From the NCBI GenBank assembly GCA_027577595.1, contig JANBRJ010000006.1, forward strand, positions 186,001 to 250,000: 64,000 nucleotides of DNA. The letters are read 5' to 3'. This stretch comes from Coemansia sp. RSA 487. Its lineage: Eukaryota; Kickxellomycota; Kickxellomycetes; Kickxellales; Kickxellaceae. Shown here piece by piece: positions 10,618-21,246 of the stretch (position 1 is the first letter of the stretch; every line of letters begins with the position of its first letter). The notes under the pieces were generated by a model. The model saw nothing but the letters and a program-made list of their open reading frames with translations, was not told where the DNA came from and did no database searches. Made by a program: the position numbers and the translations under genes.

Positions 10618-13600
10618 ATGATTTCAGCTGCATTGCGTGCAAAACCCGCCATGATGTTCGGCAGACCACCCAGCGCAGGCGTTGTCCAATCCCTTCGCCA
10701 GCGTCCGACCTCATCGGTGCTTTGTTCCAAGGCACCCTTGGCTACACAGGCCATGCCTACGTCGCCAGTCATCGGCATCCGCCGCGAGGACAAAAACCGC
10801 TGGGAGCGCCGCGTGGCGCTGACGCCCTCCCACGTCCGAAAACTGATCAAGGAAACTGGCGCCCGCGTTCTCGTGCAGCCGTCCAACACCCGCATCTTCA
10901 ACAACGCATCGTTCGAGAAGGCGGGGGCCATCATTGAGGAGGATCTAGCCAAGGCCGACATCATCCTCGGAATCAAGGAGGTGCCCATCGACAAGCTGAT
11001 CCCCAACAAGACGTACTTGGTGTTCTCGCACACACATAAGGGCCAGTCATACAATATGCCTGGGCTGCAAGCGTACTTGGACAAGAAGATCCGGCTGATG
11101 GACTATGAGCTGATGGTCGATCCAGCGACCAAGAAGCGGCTGGTTCTGTTTGGGAAGCACGCCGGGTACGCGGGCATGATTGACGGGCTGCATGGGCTTG
11201 GCCAGCGCCTGCTTGCGCTCGGGTACAACTCGCCGTTCATCCACATGGGCCAGGCCTACGTCTACCCCAACCTCGAGTGCGTCAGCACAAAGCTCAGCCA
11301 TGTGGCCAGCATCATCTCCGACCAAGGGCTCCCCGAGGCCTTTGCGCCAATGGTTTTTACATTCACCGGCGCAGGAAACGTAACCCAGGGCGCACGCACG
11401 ATCTTCAACGACCTGCCGCACCAGGATATCACTGTCGATGAGCTACCGCTCCTTGCACGCGATCGTTACAACGAGCGCTACCGCACTCGCCTGCTGGCCC
11501 TGCAGGTCGGCGCCCAAGACTACCTCGAACGCATTGGTGGCGGCAAGTATGACAGAGCAGAGTATCGCGAGCATCCCGACCGCTATCGCTCGGCGTTTGC
11601 GCAAAAGATCGCCCCGTACACCACCATGCTTGTCAACGGCATATACTGGGAGTCAAAGTACCCTCGCCTGATGACCACAAAGGACCTTGCGGATATCCAG
11701 CGCCAGCGCGAAATGAAGAACAGGATGCTTGCCATTGCCGACATCAGCTGCGACATTGGCGGAAGCCTGGAGTTTATGAGCCATGCGTCCACTATCGACA
11801 GCCCGTTCTTCTATGTCGATGCAATCAATGGCGTCGAGCACAAGGATATCGAAAAGCCCGGCGTCCAGATAAACTCGATCGACAACCTGCCGACAGAGCT
11901 GCCATTCGAGGCGAGCAAGCATTTTGGCAACTCGCTTTTCCCGCTTGCAAAGGCAATGGTAAGTACAGCCAGCATAAATTACTATAAACGAAGAATCGCA
12001 GGCATAATGGCTGACACAGCCTCCCTTTTACATTGTACTAACCACTAGTGTAACCAGGAAATACTGTCTTTGTTGTCATATTTTTTCTTGTGTATAGGTG
12101 ATGGGGAAGATTGTAACGGACCCGGTTCTCAGCAATGCCGTCATTTGCGAAAACGGAAAGCTTGCCAAGCCCCACAGGCATCTGAAAAAGAACCTCGCCG
12201 AAATGGGCTCCGTCAAGGTCACAGATACACGCAAAAAGCGCGTTCTTTTGGCTGGATCAGGAATGGTCAGTCAGCCACTTGTTGACTATCTGTCCAGTAC
12301 CAAAGACACAGAAATTAAAATCGGTACGGATAACTAATGATTATTGCATTTGAGACATGGAAATAAATGCCCCCCTCATAATGCAACCAATATTTCTTAA
12401 ATGTTCATCTCTATTTTGTTCCTTTGTGGTCTGCTGTAGCAAGCAATGACTTGAACGAAGCTAGAAAGCTTGCTCATCAGTTTCCCAACACCAACGCAGC
12501 GCTCCTAGACATTGCGAATGAGACGGAGCTCAATAAGCTAGTGAAAGACTGCGACGTTGTTGTTAGTCTTGTTCCCGCCCATTTACATCCCCGCATGGCC
12601 CGTGCAGCTATTCGCAATGGAAAACACATGGTGACAGCCAGTTACATATCAGAAGAAATGCAGAACCTGGACGACCAGGCGCGTGCTGCATCGGTCACTA
12701 TCCTAAACGAGATCGGACTGGATCCTGGAATTGATCACTGCAGCGCGATGAAAATAATCGACTCTGCAAAAAACAGGGGAGGTAAAGTAAAATCCTTTAT
12801 ATCCTGGTGTGGTGGGCTGACCGCTCCAGAGAACAGCAACAACCCCCTGGGATACAAGTTCTCCTGGTCGCCCCGAGGTGTAATGACCGCTGGTCTTAAT
12901 CCGGCCCAGTTCAAGATCAATGGCCAGCTGAGAAATATCGCAAAGGGAAAGCTCTTTGAGAGCAAGTTTGCTCAAGTACCGCTGTTCAAGGGGTTTGCGT
13001 TTGAAGGACTGGCTAACCGCGATAGCTTGCAGTACGCTGACATATACGGCCTACAGCTGAATGAAATGGACACAATGTTCCGTGGAACGCTCAGATACCA
13101 GGGATACTCGGAAATTCTTGACTGCTTCTTGAAGCTTGGGTTCCTTAATTTGGATCCTGCAAGTGCTGTTGACGCAAAGACGCCAAAAGAGATCTGGAAT
13201 CATATCTTTGGAGTAAGCAAAGACGAATCACTTTTGCCCAAAGACTTCATGGAGCTTGTGAAGCGCAAGATAGGGCTACCAAATGGATCCGATGCCATTA
13301 TTGAGCGGGTTTTCAAGGAGTGCGAGGAGCTTGGGATAATCGGTACTGCCACAAAGGAAAGCATCAACCGCAAGCACTCCAACATTCAGCAGCCGCTTGT
13401 TGCGCCTACAACTTTGGATGCATTCTCCCAGCTTCTGCAAAGGGCACACAAGTTTGAAAAGGGAGAGCGCGACATGGTCTGCTTGTTCCATGAGTTCGGT
13501 ATTGAAAACCCTGACCGCACATACGATGTCGAGTGCTCGTCTCTTGTTGTCTATGGCGACAGCGAGACTGGCGAGACCGCCATGGCACGCACTGTAGGGA

Positions 13601-13788
13601 TCCCGGCCGCCATTGCAACCCGTCTTTTGCTTGAAGGGAAGGTCAGGACGACTGGTGTTATTCGCCCGACAATTCCAGAGATATACCACCCGCTCATCGA
13701 ACGACTTGAGCAGAAAGGGATAGTTTTTTCAGATGCGACAAAGCATGGCGCAAACAACTCATTGCAGAATACCATGTTGTGGAACTAG
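10618..13788 (+). CDS. AASS: Bifunctional lysine-ketoglutarate reductase / saccharopine dehydrogenase (AASS type), three exons
   Basis: AASS carries out the first two steps of mitochondrial lysine degradation: lysine plus 2-oxoglutarate to saccharopine, then saccharopine to aminoadipate semialdehyde and glutamate. Exons 10618-11958, 12098-12323 and 12440-13788 join in frame across two GT-AG introns (139 and 116 bp) to 971 aa, close to the animal enzyme. The N-terminus (MISAALRAKPAMMFGRPP, rich in Arg and Ser, no acids) looks like a mitochondrial presequence. The LKR domain starts at IGIRREDKNRWERRVALTP and includes FSHTHKGQSYNM and GKHAGYAGMIDGLHGLGQRL. The SDH domain has the dinucleotide fold VLLAGSGMVSQPLVDYL at about residue 490, then NEIGLDPGIDHCSAM and a PLGYKFSWSPRG stretch. 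Well-studied Dikarya make lysine with separate LYS9 and LYS1 and lack this fusion. The splice sites are inferred from frame and homology. Confidence 0.93.
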
Positions 13789-13954
13789 CAGCGTTCGCGT
13801 TCTGTAGCAGTTTATAATTTACTTTTTTCTCCTTTTGCATCAAGGCGTGTACCAACAACCAAATACTACAACAATGTAGACGATGCACACAGCTCAACAG
13901 CTTTTGAATGTCACTATATGAAACAAATGGACAAAAAAGGTTTAAAATGCGATA

Positions 13955-16900
13955 TTAGTGAGTTACCTGGAGCGACTGTTGCTGGACGAGCAGATAGTAA
14001 GTGCCCTTAATAGCCAGTAGCTCATCGTGGGTGCCACGCTCAACGATGCGGCCGTTCTTGAACACAACAATCATGTCGCAATCCTGGATGGTGCTCAAGC
14101 GATGCGCAACCGTAAGCGTCGTGCGCTCCTTGGATGCCTTGTCGAGGACCTTTTGCACGATCTTTTCGCTGCGCGAGTCAAGCGCAGCAGTGGCTTCGTC
14201 GAGTAGCAAAAGCTTGGGCTTGCGGATCAGCGCACGCGCAATGGCAACACGCTGCTTCTGGCCACCCGAAAGCCTGCCTCCCTTCTGACCAACGTTGGTG
14301 TTGAAGCCGTCCGGCAGGTTTCTCACAAAGTTGTAGATGTTGGCTTCCTTGGCTGCCTCTTCGACTTCTTGTTGCGTGGCTCCAGGTTTGCCATAGGCAA
14401 TGTTCTCACCAATTGCGTAGTTGAACAGGACGGGCTCCTGGCCGACAATCGCCATGTTCTCGCGCAGCGCCATAATGTCCCAGTTACGAACATCAATACC
14501 CTCGACGTTAACAGATCCAGAATGAACGTCATAGAGGCGCTGGGCCAGAAGAATCGACGTAGACTTTCCAGAGCCAGAGGCACCAACAAGAGCAACGCTC
14601 TTGCCTTCGATCGCCTCGAATGAGATGCCCTTGAGGATCTTGGTATCGGGACGAATCGGATACGAGAACTTGATGTTGTCAAAGGAAATACGGCCCTCAA
14701 AAGCTGAAGCGACTTCACCAGTCGGATCGATACCATTGATAGTGGTCTTGCGCTCGAGAGTCATATAGATACCACGCGAGGCAACAGCACCCTTAGGGAC
14801 CATAGGTAGAACTTGAGCAAGATAGCCAATCGACATCGAAGAAAACATCGTAGCCATCAAGCTGTTCATCAGATCCATAACATTGACCCAGCCGTGAGTA
14901 ACAAACTTACAGCCAGCGTAGAAGACCAGGGCGTTAATAAACAAGTTGCAAGCCATCGAAAACCCGAAACCGAATGCGCTGTACAGGGAGCTATAAAGAT
15001 TACCGCTATGTGGCACCTCATTTTTCTCGTCAAAGACCCTGATGAATGTCTCTTCGCGGCGCAGAGTTGCTACAGTCTTGATGTTGCGGATGGTCTCAGC
15101 AGCAGCCTGGCCTGACTCTTCGTAGGTTGCGCGCAATTTCATTGATGCGCCCCACATTGCCTGTGCTTGCCAGTACTGTGCGTACGACTGGATGGGCCAG
15201 CATGCCATCATAAGAAGCGCAACCTGCCAGCTGTAGACGAATGCAATTGCAAGCGCGCAGATGATGGTCGATAGTGTGCTGACAGCAATGTTAAGCACAG
15301 TACCAATAACCTGGTTAAAGTCCTCGGCGTCTGTGGCCAGACGAGAAGTGAGAGCACCTGTGCCGTTCTTTTCGTCATCAAAGTAGCCGGCTTCAAACGT
15401 CATGTACTTGATAAACAGATCTTCACGCACCTGGCGAGCGGTGTTCTCTCCTGCAATGTGGAACAAGCCAACCTTACCAAACATAGCAATGCCGCCGACA
15501 AACGAAAAGATAAGGAACAGATTGGCATACAAATCCGTCTTGCGCTTGATCTCGCCCGTGTCCTGGAGTGAGAGAGCCACCAGAGCACGCACAAACACCA
15601 ATGCAAAGCAGGGCATCACAGCACCGTCGATAAGGGCGAGGATAGTGCCTGGAATAGCTGCCTTCATCGAGCCTCTGTACTCCCAAATAAGACGCATCAT
15701 CAGGTACATATCATTCGAGTTCTCCAACGACCTGCGCTTCTTGCCTCCAGCTACACTATCGTTAGTGCTGAGCTTGGCACTACCGGTGGATTGACGAGTA
15801 GTAGTGGCCTTCAAGTCCAGCGCCTGCTCCTTGAGCTCCTTGGCAATCAGCTCACTGACATCGCCCTCCTCGTCCTCATCACTGTGAGAACCCGAGCCAT
15901 TCTCGTCATCCTCCAGCTTGCTGCGAACAGCCTGGCGCAGCTCTTGCGCACGCACCATGGCTGCATATTCGCCGTCCTTGTGCACAAGCTCGTCGTGCGT
16001 ACCATTCTCAGAAACAATACCCTCGCGGACAACGTAGATCTGGTCGCAATTGCGGATGGTGCTCAGACGATGTGCAATCGAAACAGTGGTGCGGTTGACA
16101 GACAGTCTATCTAAAGCATCCTGCACAAGGCGCTCAGACGCAGTATCAAGAGCAGAGGTTGCTTCGTCGAGAAGAAGGACATCGGGGTTGCGGACAATGG
16201 CGCGGGCAATGGCAATGCGCTGCTTTTGGCCGCCAGAGAGAAGAGCTCCTCCCTCGCCAACAAGCGTATCGTAGCCGTGAGGAAGCTGGCTGATAAAGTC
16301 GTGGGCGTTGGCAGCCTTGGCAGCATCCATGACCTCCTCGTCCGACGGCGGGCTGTTCTCCGGATCGATGGCACCCCACTTGATGTTTTGCTTGATCGAG
16401 GTCGAGAAAAGCACGGGCTCTTGAGTGACAATGCCGATGCGGTGACGCAGAGACCCAATGTTGTACTCCTTGATGTTAGTGCCGTCGATAATCACATCGC
16501 CGGACTCGGGATCATAGAAGCGCTCGATGAGGCCGATCATAGTGGACTTGCCGCAGCCAGATTCGCCAACAAGCGCAACCTTCTGACCAGGACGGATCTC
16601 GAGGTTGAAGCCCTTGAGAATGGGGACGTCGGGACGGCTGGGATAGGTGAAGTGGATGTCGCGGAAAACAATATCGCCATGGATCTTTTCAACCTTCCTG
16701 CCAGTCTCAGTGTCCAGCGGATCGATCGGGGAAACGCGATCTATGATCTCAAACACCTTGGCAGCGCTGCCTTGGGCTGATGTAACAGCAGATGCGTTCG
16801 GGCCAACACCCGAAAGCATATAGCCACCAATAAGAAGCACCAAAATGATAGTGAGAACCTGCTTGGGTTCGTATTCGCCTTCGCGCAGACGCCATGAGCC

Positions 16901-17932
16901 AAAGTTGAAGCCAATGCAGTACATGGCAAAGATAAAGAACTGGATGACACCAATACATCCACCCAGAATAAAACCATTGCGACGGCCAAAGTGGTACGAT
17001 TCCTCAACCATCTGCTTGTAGCGATTGATCTCGCGACCCTGGCCGTTGAACGCCATTATCGTGCGGATCCCCGAAATAACCTCGTCAGCGATGGCACCGG
17101 ATGCAGCGGTCTTGTCCTGTGCGTTTCCAGTGATCTTAGCATATGTAATACCAAGATAGGCACCGGCCATGGTGATAAAGGGAATGACAGTTATGCAGAT
17201 AAAGGTGAGCTTCCAGCCTTTGATAAATGAGACGATGAAGCTCGCAACAAAGGCGACGATATTCATAAACACAAAGCCAAACTTTTCGCCAATACCAGTT
17301 TGAATCATGTTGACATCGTTGGTAATGCGGGTGGTCAGCTCGCCGGTCTTGACGGTGTCGAACCAGCCAATGTCCTGGCGCATGATGGATTTGTAGTAGA
17401 GCTTGCGGATGCGCAATCCTTGGTTCTCGGCAGAAATCGCCCAGCAGGCACTTACGCCAAACGACGTGACCCACATAACAACCCCGAGGACAAAAAAAAG
17501 CATGCAGTAGTGGCGCGACTCGTGTTCCAGGTAGTGGTTGGCCGAATCGACATCGCCGTTGTCGATGAGCGTATTAAACTTCAGAATAACCCCCATGAGA
17601 TTACTGAAGATAATAATCATGACAGGAAATATGACACCCGAGACACACGAGAAAAATGTACCAGCAAGGACACCCACGATATCTATTTTCGTAGCGAAGC
17701 GGAAGAGCTTTAACAAGGGAATAGGCACAATCTCCTCTGCGCTGGGCTTTTCCTCGGGAGATTTTTCAAGGAGCTTTTCGTGGGTGTCGAGATCTCGATT
17801 GTGCCGTTCAGCGTCATCACTGGCCTTGATGGCATCCTCCACTGACTTTTCAGTGATAGAATGCTTTTCAGGAGAATGCGAAAAGGCAGCTACAGGCGTG
17901 TCATCGCCAGAGAGGGCCATTTTCTCAGACAT
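13955..17932 (-). CDS. Full-size ABC transporter, subfamily B (P-glycoprotein/MDR type)
   Basis: ATP-driven exporter of the MDR1/P-glycoprotein type, likely in the plasma membrane and moving lipophilic compounds. The single 1325-aa frame has the duplicated TMD-NBD-TMD-NBD layout. NBD1: Walker A GESGCGKST near residue 457, signature LLSGGQKQRIAIARA near 566, then LLLDEATSALD. NBD2: Walker A GASGSGKST near 1121, signature RLSGGQKQRVAIARA near 1219, then LLLDEATAALD. Each membrane domain has six hydrophobic segments. A charged linker (about 660-720, DDENGSGSHSDEDEEGD) separates the halves, as in P-glycoprotein. Both NTP sites look intact. It ends QSLQVTH; the sequence CAG-GTAACT just before the stop also fits a splice donor, so a short extra last exon is possible. 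It is convergent with AASS, 166 bp away. Confidence 0.93.
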   Translation of the reverse strand: MSEKMALSGDDTPVAAFSHSPEKHSITEKSVEDAIKASDDAERHNRDLDTHEKLLEKSPEEKPSAEEIVPIPLLKLFRFATKIDIVGVLAGTFFSCVSGVIFPVMIIIFSNLMGVILKFNTLIDNGDVDSANHYLEHESRHYCMLFFVLGVVMWVTSFGVSACWAISAENQGLRIRKLYYKSIMRQDIGWFDTVKTGELTTRITNDVNMIQTGIGEKFGFVFMNIVAFVASFIVSFIKGWKLTFICITVIPFITMAGAYLGITYAKITGNAQDKTAASGAIADEVISGIRTIMAFNGQGREINRYKQMVEESYHFGRRNGFILGGCIGVIQFFIFAMYCIGFNFGSWRLREGEYEPKQVLTIILVLLIGGYMLSGVGPNASAVTSAQGSAAKVFEIIDRVSPIDPLDTETGRKVEKIHGDIVFRDIHFTYPSRPDVPILKGFNLEIRPGQKVALVGESGCGKSTMIGLIERFYDPESGDVIIDGTNIKEYNIGSLRHRIGIVTQEPVLFSTSIKQNIKWGAIDPENSPPSDEEVMDAAKAANAHDFISQLPHGYDTLVGEGGALLSGGQKQRIAIARAIVRNPDVLLLDEATSALDTASERLVQDALDRLSVNRTTVSIAHRLSTIRNCDQIYVVREGIVSENGTHDELVHKDGEYAAMVRAQELRQAVRSKLEDDENGSGSHSDEDEEGDVSELIAKELKEQALDLKATTTRQSTGSAKLSTNDSVAGGKKRRSLENSNDMYLMMRLIWEYRGSMKAAIPGTILALIDGAVMPCFALVFVRALVALSLQDTGEIKRKTDLYANLFLIFSFVGGIAMFGKVGLFHIAGENTARQVREDLFIKYMTFEAGYFDDEKNGTGALTSRLATDAEDFNQVIGTVLNIAVSTLSTIICALAIAFVYSWQVALLMMACWPIQSYAQYWQAQAMWGASMKLRATYEESGQAAAETIRNIKTVATLRREETFIRVFDEKNEVPHSGNLYSSLYSAFGFGFSMACNLFINALVFYAGCKFVTHGWVNVMDLMNSLMATMFSSMSIGYLAQVLPMVPKGAVASRGIYMTLERKTTINGIDPTGEVASAFEGRISFDNIKFSYPIRPDTKILKGISFEAIEGKSVALVGASGSGKSTSILLAQRLYDVHSGSVNVEGIDVRNWDIMALRENMAIVGQEPVLFNYAIGENIAYGKPGATQQEVEEAAKEANIYNFVRNLPDGFNTNVGQKGGRLSGGQKQRVAIARALIRKPKLLLLDEATAALDSRSEKIVQKVLDKASKERTTLTVAHRLSTIQDCDMIVVFKNGRIVERGTHDELLAIKGTYYLLVQQQSLQVTH

Positions 17933-19477
17933 CTGGAGAATAGGAATGGGATGCTCAAGTGACTGCTGCTTCCTTGCCTAACTACTGAAATTAGGAAATG
18001 CCGGATGTGAGTGGATTAAAAGAAAGTACCTGCTTTAATATCAAGCCAGATCTAAATGCACGCGTCAACAAAAGAGATCCGGATCTATGCGCTTTGTTTT
18101 TTATAAATGCAATTAGAGGGAAGCACAAGTGAGGTGAGAATATAGAATATTACGAGTATTATATAAATGGCCGAAACAGAGAACTTGCTTATTTCCTTCA
18201 GCTGTAGCTAGAAACGGCCACGGTGGACGCGCGTTGGTATTTAAGCATATCAAACGTGGAAGTAAGCGCACACGAATAATGTCTTTATGGAACAGATGGT
18301 AATAACAATTATAAAGCGAATTCAATTTTGCACAGCCACACAGTGCACAAAAATATGCCAACGATGGGGCATCCAATGCTGTTCTCAGGACATTGGAAGC
18401 AATGCCTCTTTATTCTTGGTATTTAGCTTTCGAAAATGGCTGAGTGCTACGTGAAAGCGCATTGATTCTTTCCAAATGCGTGCATCTTGGGCAATTGGCC
18501 ATTCCCAAAGCCTTTGTCGGTTATTGCTGCCAACTTGAGGCATATTCGATCGTATTTCCTCCTACCTAGATGCTTCAGATTGCAGCCCAATATCTGATGG
18601 AGGATCGTGGTCCACTAGCTTTGAGCAGCTCTTTGCAGTGCTTGCGTTCTGCAAGAGCAATGTCCCATCTGTTTATATTCTTGAAAAATGGGCTAGTATA
18701 CCGGGAAATTCTCGGCTACACGCCCAAGGCACCTGATGAAACAACTGGCGCGCTAGCTTTTTTGTAATGGCTGACAAACATTCTCAGTTTTATTGCTCTT
18801 AGCTGAAGGAAGGTGGATCATGGAGCAGGTAAGGTGCTCCTGCTCACTCCCCGCACAGGCTCGATTGTGTTTATTTGACACGGATAGGGGGATGATTCTG
18901 CAACCAATGTGGATGGCACTGTGCGAGCAGCTGTTTGTCTATAACAGACAATGAGCCAGATCTGCACTTGGGGTCAGCAGCTGGAGGCACTTTCTTGCCT
19001 TGAGTGAGCACGGAAATAGGTCGGCAAAAGCTATTGTCATATACGAGCGAAATGCTTTGGATACTTTAGTTTAGTTCTTGCACTTTTTCTGGCAGCACTG
19101 TCAAAACACCAGCCTAAACCAGGCATGGTAACTTGAACGCAGCACCATCTGTCTGCTTTATCGCTTGTACAATGTACTGTGGCCATCCTCCTCCCACGCC
19201 ATTCCAGCTCAAAAAAAACATCCAAAAAAAAGACCCAGCGTCTTTTCCATTGTCCATATTTCTTTAACAATTTTGTTTCACGTGGCGCCACCCTGTAAGT
19301 GCCACTGTCTTGTATGCGTTTCGCAATTTATATTCGTTTGAGGAATTCAAACAATAAACGATAAATGACATGTCATCATTTCGCCTTCCACTTTTAGTAT
19401 TTCCACACCAAAAAGGAGCTTATTGTACACACCGATTGTACATCAACCTGAAACATATACGCACGTCTTTTCTTGTC
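17933..19477. other. Intergenic region between the ABC transporter (-) and the SMIM8-like gene (+)
   Basis: About 1.5 kb holding the promoters of two divergent genes. It contains a 66-codon open stretch without ATG (18539-18736) that I could not assign, and otherwise only AT-rich sequence. No RNA gene was recognised. Confidence 0.55.
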
Positions 19478-19777
19478 ATGCCATCCAAAAAGCCAGAATC
19501 TACAAACAATGCAGGGAGTAGGGCGCCTAAGCAAGACATACCAGCGACTCGCTTGTTCAAAGTGCTCAATCCCGAGCTATACATGAAGCCAAATAGGTTG
19601 ATCATGTATGGCGGCGCTATTGCAATGACTGGGATTATTTTTTGGCTGGGCTCCAGTGAGCTTGAGCATCGCCAGAACCAGCAGATTATTGATAGTACAC
19701 CAGATTTGTCTGACGCGCAGCGTACGCCGACTTACCAAGAGCGTATGGCTGAGATGAAGCGCAATTCCTCTCAATGA
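19478..19777 (+). CDS. Small single-pass membrane protein, SMIM8-like
   Basis: A 99-aa protein resembling animal small integral membrane protein 8. The shared core is TRLFKVLNPELYMKPNR (animal form: TLFRAVNPELFIKPNK), directly followed by one hydrophobic segment (MYGGAIAMTGIIFWLG, about residues 46-61) and a charged tail. Its molecular role is unknown. I chose the ATG at 19478, beginning MPSKKPESTNN, because the core sits about 25 residues from the start as in relatives. An in-frame ATG at 19370 would add 36 residues with no resemblance to the family. Convergent with the DNA glycosylase gene. Confidence 0.75.
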   Translation: MPSKKPESTNNAGSRAPKQDIPATRLFKVLNPELYMKPNRLIMYGGAIAMTGIIFWLGSSELEHRQNQQIIDSTPDLSDAQRTPTYQERMAEMKRNSSQ

Positions 19778-20013
19778 TATAGAACAATGTTTATGCGCTT
19801 GCAAATATAGCAAATTAGAATAAAATCATTAGTAAAGTACTGTAATTACCATTGTTGCAAACCCTTTACCAGATCATACCAACACAGAAGAATTTAGATA
19901 ATACTACCAAATGATCCATGTGAATTTCAGTATTGATTTATACCCAAATGGCGCAGACATCTCGCTAAAAGAGGTCTGCAAAAACAGGGGGAAAAGCTAT
20001 AAAAAGATAAACT

Positions 20014-21012
20014 TTAGCTGTCTTGCGTCACTGTATTAAGTGAGCGCCACATGTACCACGTCGCAACCGATCTGTAGGGCTCCCAGATCTCACCAAGCTT
20101 GACCATCTGGTCATGGGTGGGTGTCTTTTTGCCAAAGGGCACGCCAAAGTGTTGGCACATTGCCTTGCGAATAGCCAGGTCCAGCGTCGGAAGCACATTT
20201 GGTCGCTTCAGGTGAAACATTAAAAACATGTCTGCCGTCCACTGCCCGATTCCACGGATTGAAACAAGAGCCCGCGATGCTTCCTCATCGGACATTGCTG
20301 CCAGCATATCCTCAGACAAAGTGCCGTTGCTAAAGTTCAGGGCAACCTCTTTCAAATACTCCGCCTTTCTCTGCCCAAGCCCAACTGCCTTCATCTCGTC
20401 AACGTCGAATTCGACCACCTGCTCTGCAGAAGGAAAGACAAAGTCCTTGGTTGTGAGAGATGAGGCAGAAGATTGGTCACCAGTAGACTTTGAAGCTGCG
20501 TGCTTGAGGGTGCCATATCTTTTCAAAAACCGAAGAAGAATAGCCTCAGCTGCCTTTCCTGCCAGCTGCTGGTAGATTATCGACTGGCATAAGGAAATAT
20601 AGCTCGTATCGCTCTTGCTGTCTCTTGAAAGCGCCATCGAGCATTTTTCAGTCGTGTTGTCAATAATACGGGCAAGCTTCGGGTCTACGTCCCTCAGAAA
20701 ACGAATTGCCTCTTCCATTGCTCCAGGGTCAGCAAGCGACTGAAACAGACATTCGGGTTTGGCTCTTGCTTTCTTGCTGCTTGGCCCTACGTTCGCGACA
20801 AGCAAGGACACAGAAGCGCTACTTGCTGTTTGTTTGCCCTTGTCTTTACCCCGTTTGGCCGACTTTGCCTTGCTTATTCTCCCAGTAGCTGCTATTCCTA
20901 CTGGTTCGGATGATGGTGTTACTGGAGTAACAGGGTTTACGGATTTTGTAAGCAGGCGAGCACTGCGACGAACAGATATGGTCATCTTTTCCTGGCTAGC
21001 TAGTATAGTCAA
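20014..21012 (-). CDS. MAG1: DNA-3-methyladenine glycosylase, AlkA/MAG1 type
   Basis: Removes alkylated bases such as 3-methyladenine as the first step of base excision repair, in the nucleus. The 332-aa frame has a basic Lys/Arg/Ser-rich N-terminal 90 residues (possible nuclear signal RISKAKSAKRGKDKGKQ), then the HhH-GPD fold: YISLCQSIIYQQLAGKAA, then the helix-hairpin-helix SIRGIGQWTADMFLMF and LPTLDLAIRKAM. The Asp in LPTLDLA is the expected catalytic residue. ATGs at codons 1 and 10 are both possible starts. The gene is uninterrupted and lies head to head with the AGGF1-like gene, 234 bp away. Confidence 0.9.
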   Translation of the reverse strand: MTILASQEKMTISVRRSARLLTKSVNPVTPVTPSSEPVGIAATGRISKAKSAKRGKDKGKQTASSASVSLLVANVGPSSKKARAKPECLFQSLADPGAMEEAIRFLRDVDPKLARIIDNTTEKCSMALSRDSKSDTSYISLCQSIIYQQLAGKAAEAILLRFLKRYGTLKHAASKSTGDQSSASSLTTKDFVFPSAEQVVEFDVDEMKAVGLGQRKAEYLKEVALNFSNGTLSEDMLAAMSDEEASRALVSIRGIGQWTADMFLMFHLKRPNVLPTLDLAIRKAMCQHFGVPFGKKTPTHDQMVKLGEIWEPYRSVATWYMWRSLNTVTQDS

Positions 21013-21246
21013 TTAAAAAGTAAGATGAAAAATGATAGGAGAAAGAAAAAAGAAACAGCTTGGTTGGCATCTTTTTGAAACTGTTTGGATTTTGTCCTGC
21101 TTGCTGCGGATTTTAAGTGGTTTCTTACGAATCCCTAATCTCAACTGTTCGTTTGGCCCCATTGTTGATTAGCGTGCTTGTTTTACTTTTCCCTCAGTTT
21201 ATTGTTTTTTTTCTTTTACGGAATTTAAAATGCCTATGCTTGGGAA

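Noticed and set aside
18539-18736. 66-codon open stretch without ATG, possibly a gene fragment
   Set aside because: Too short, no family resemblance, no splice signals that link it to a start. It may be chance.
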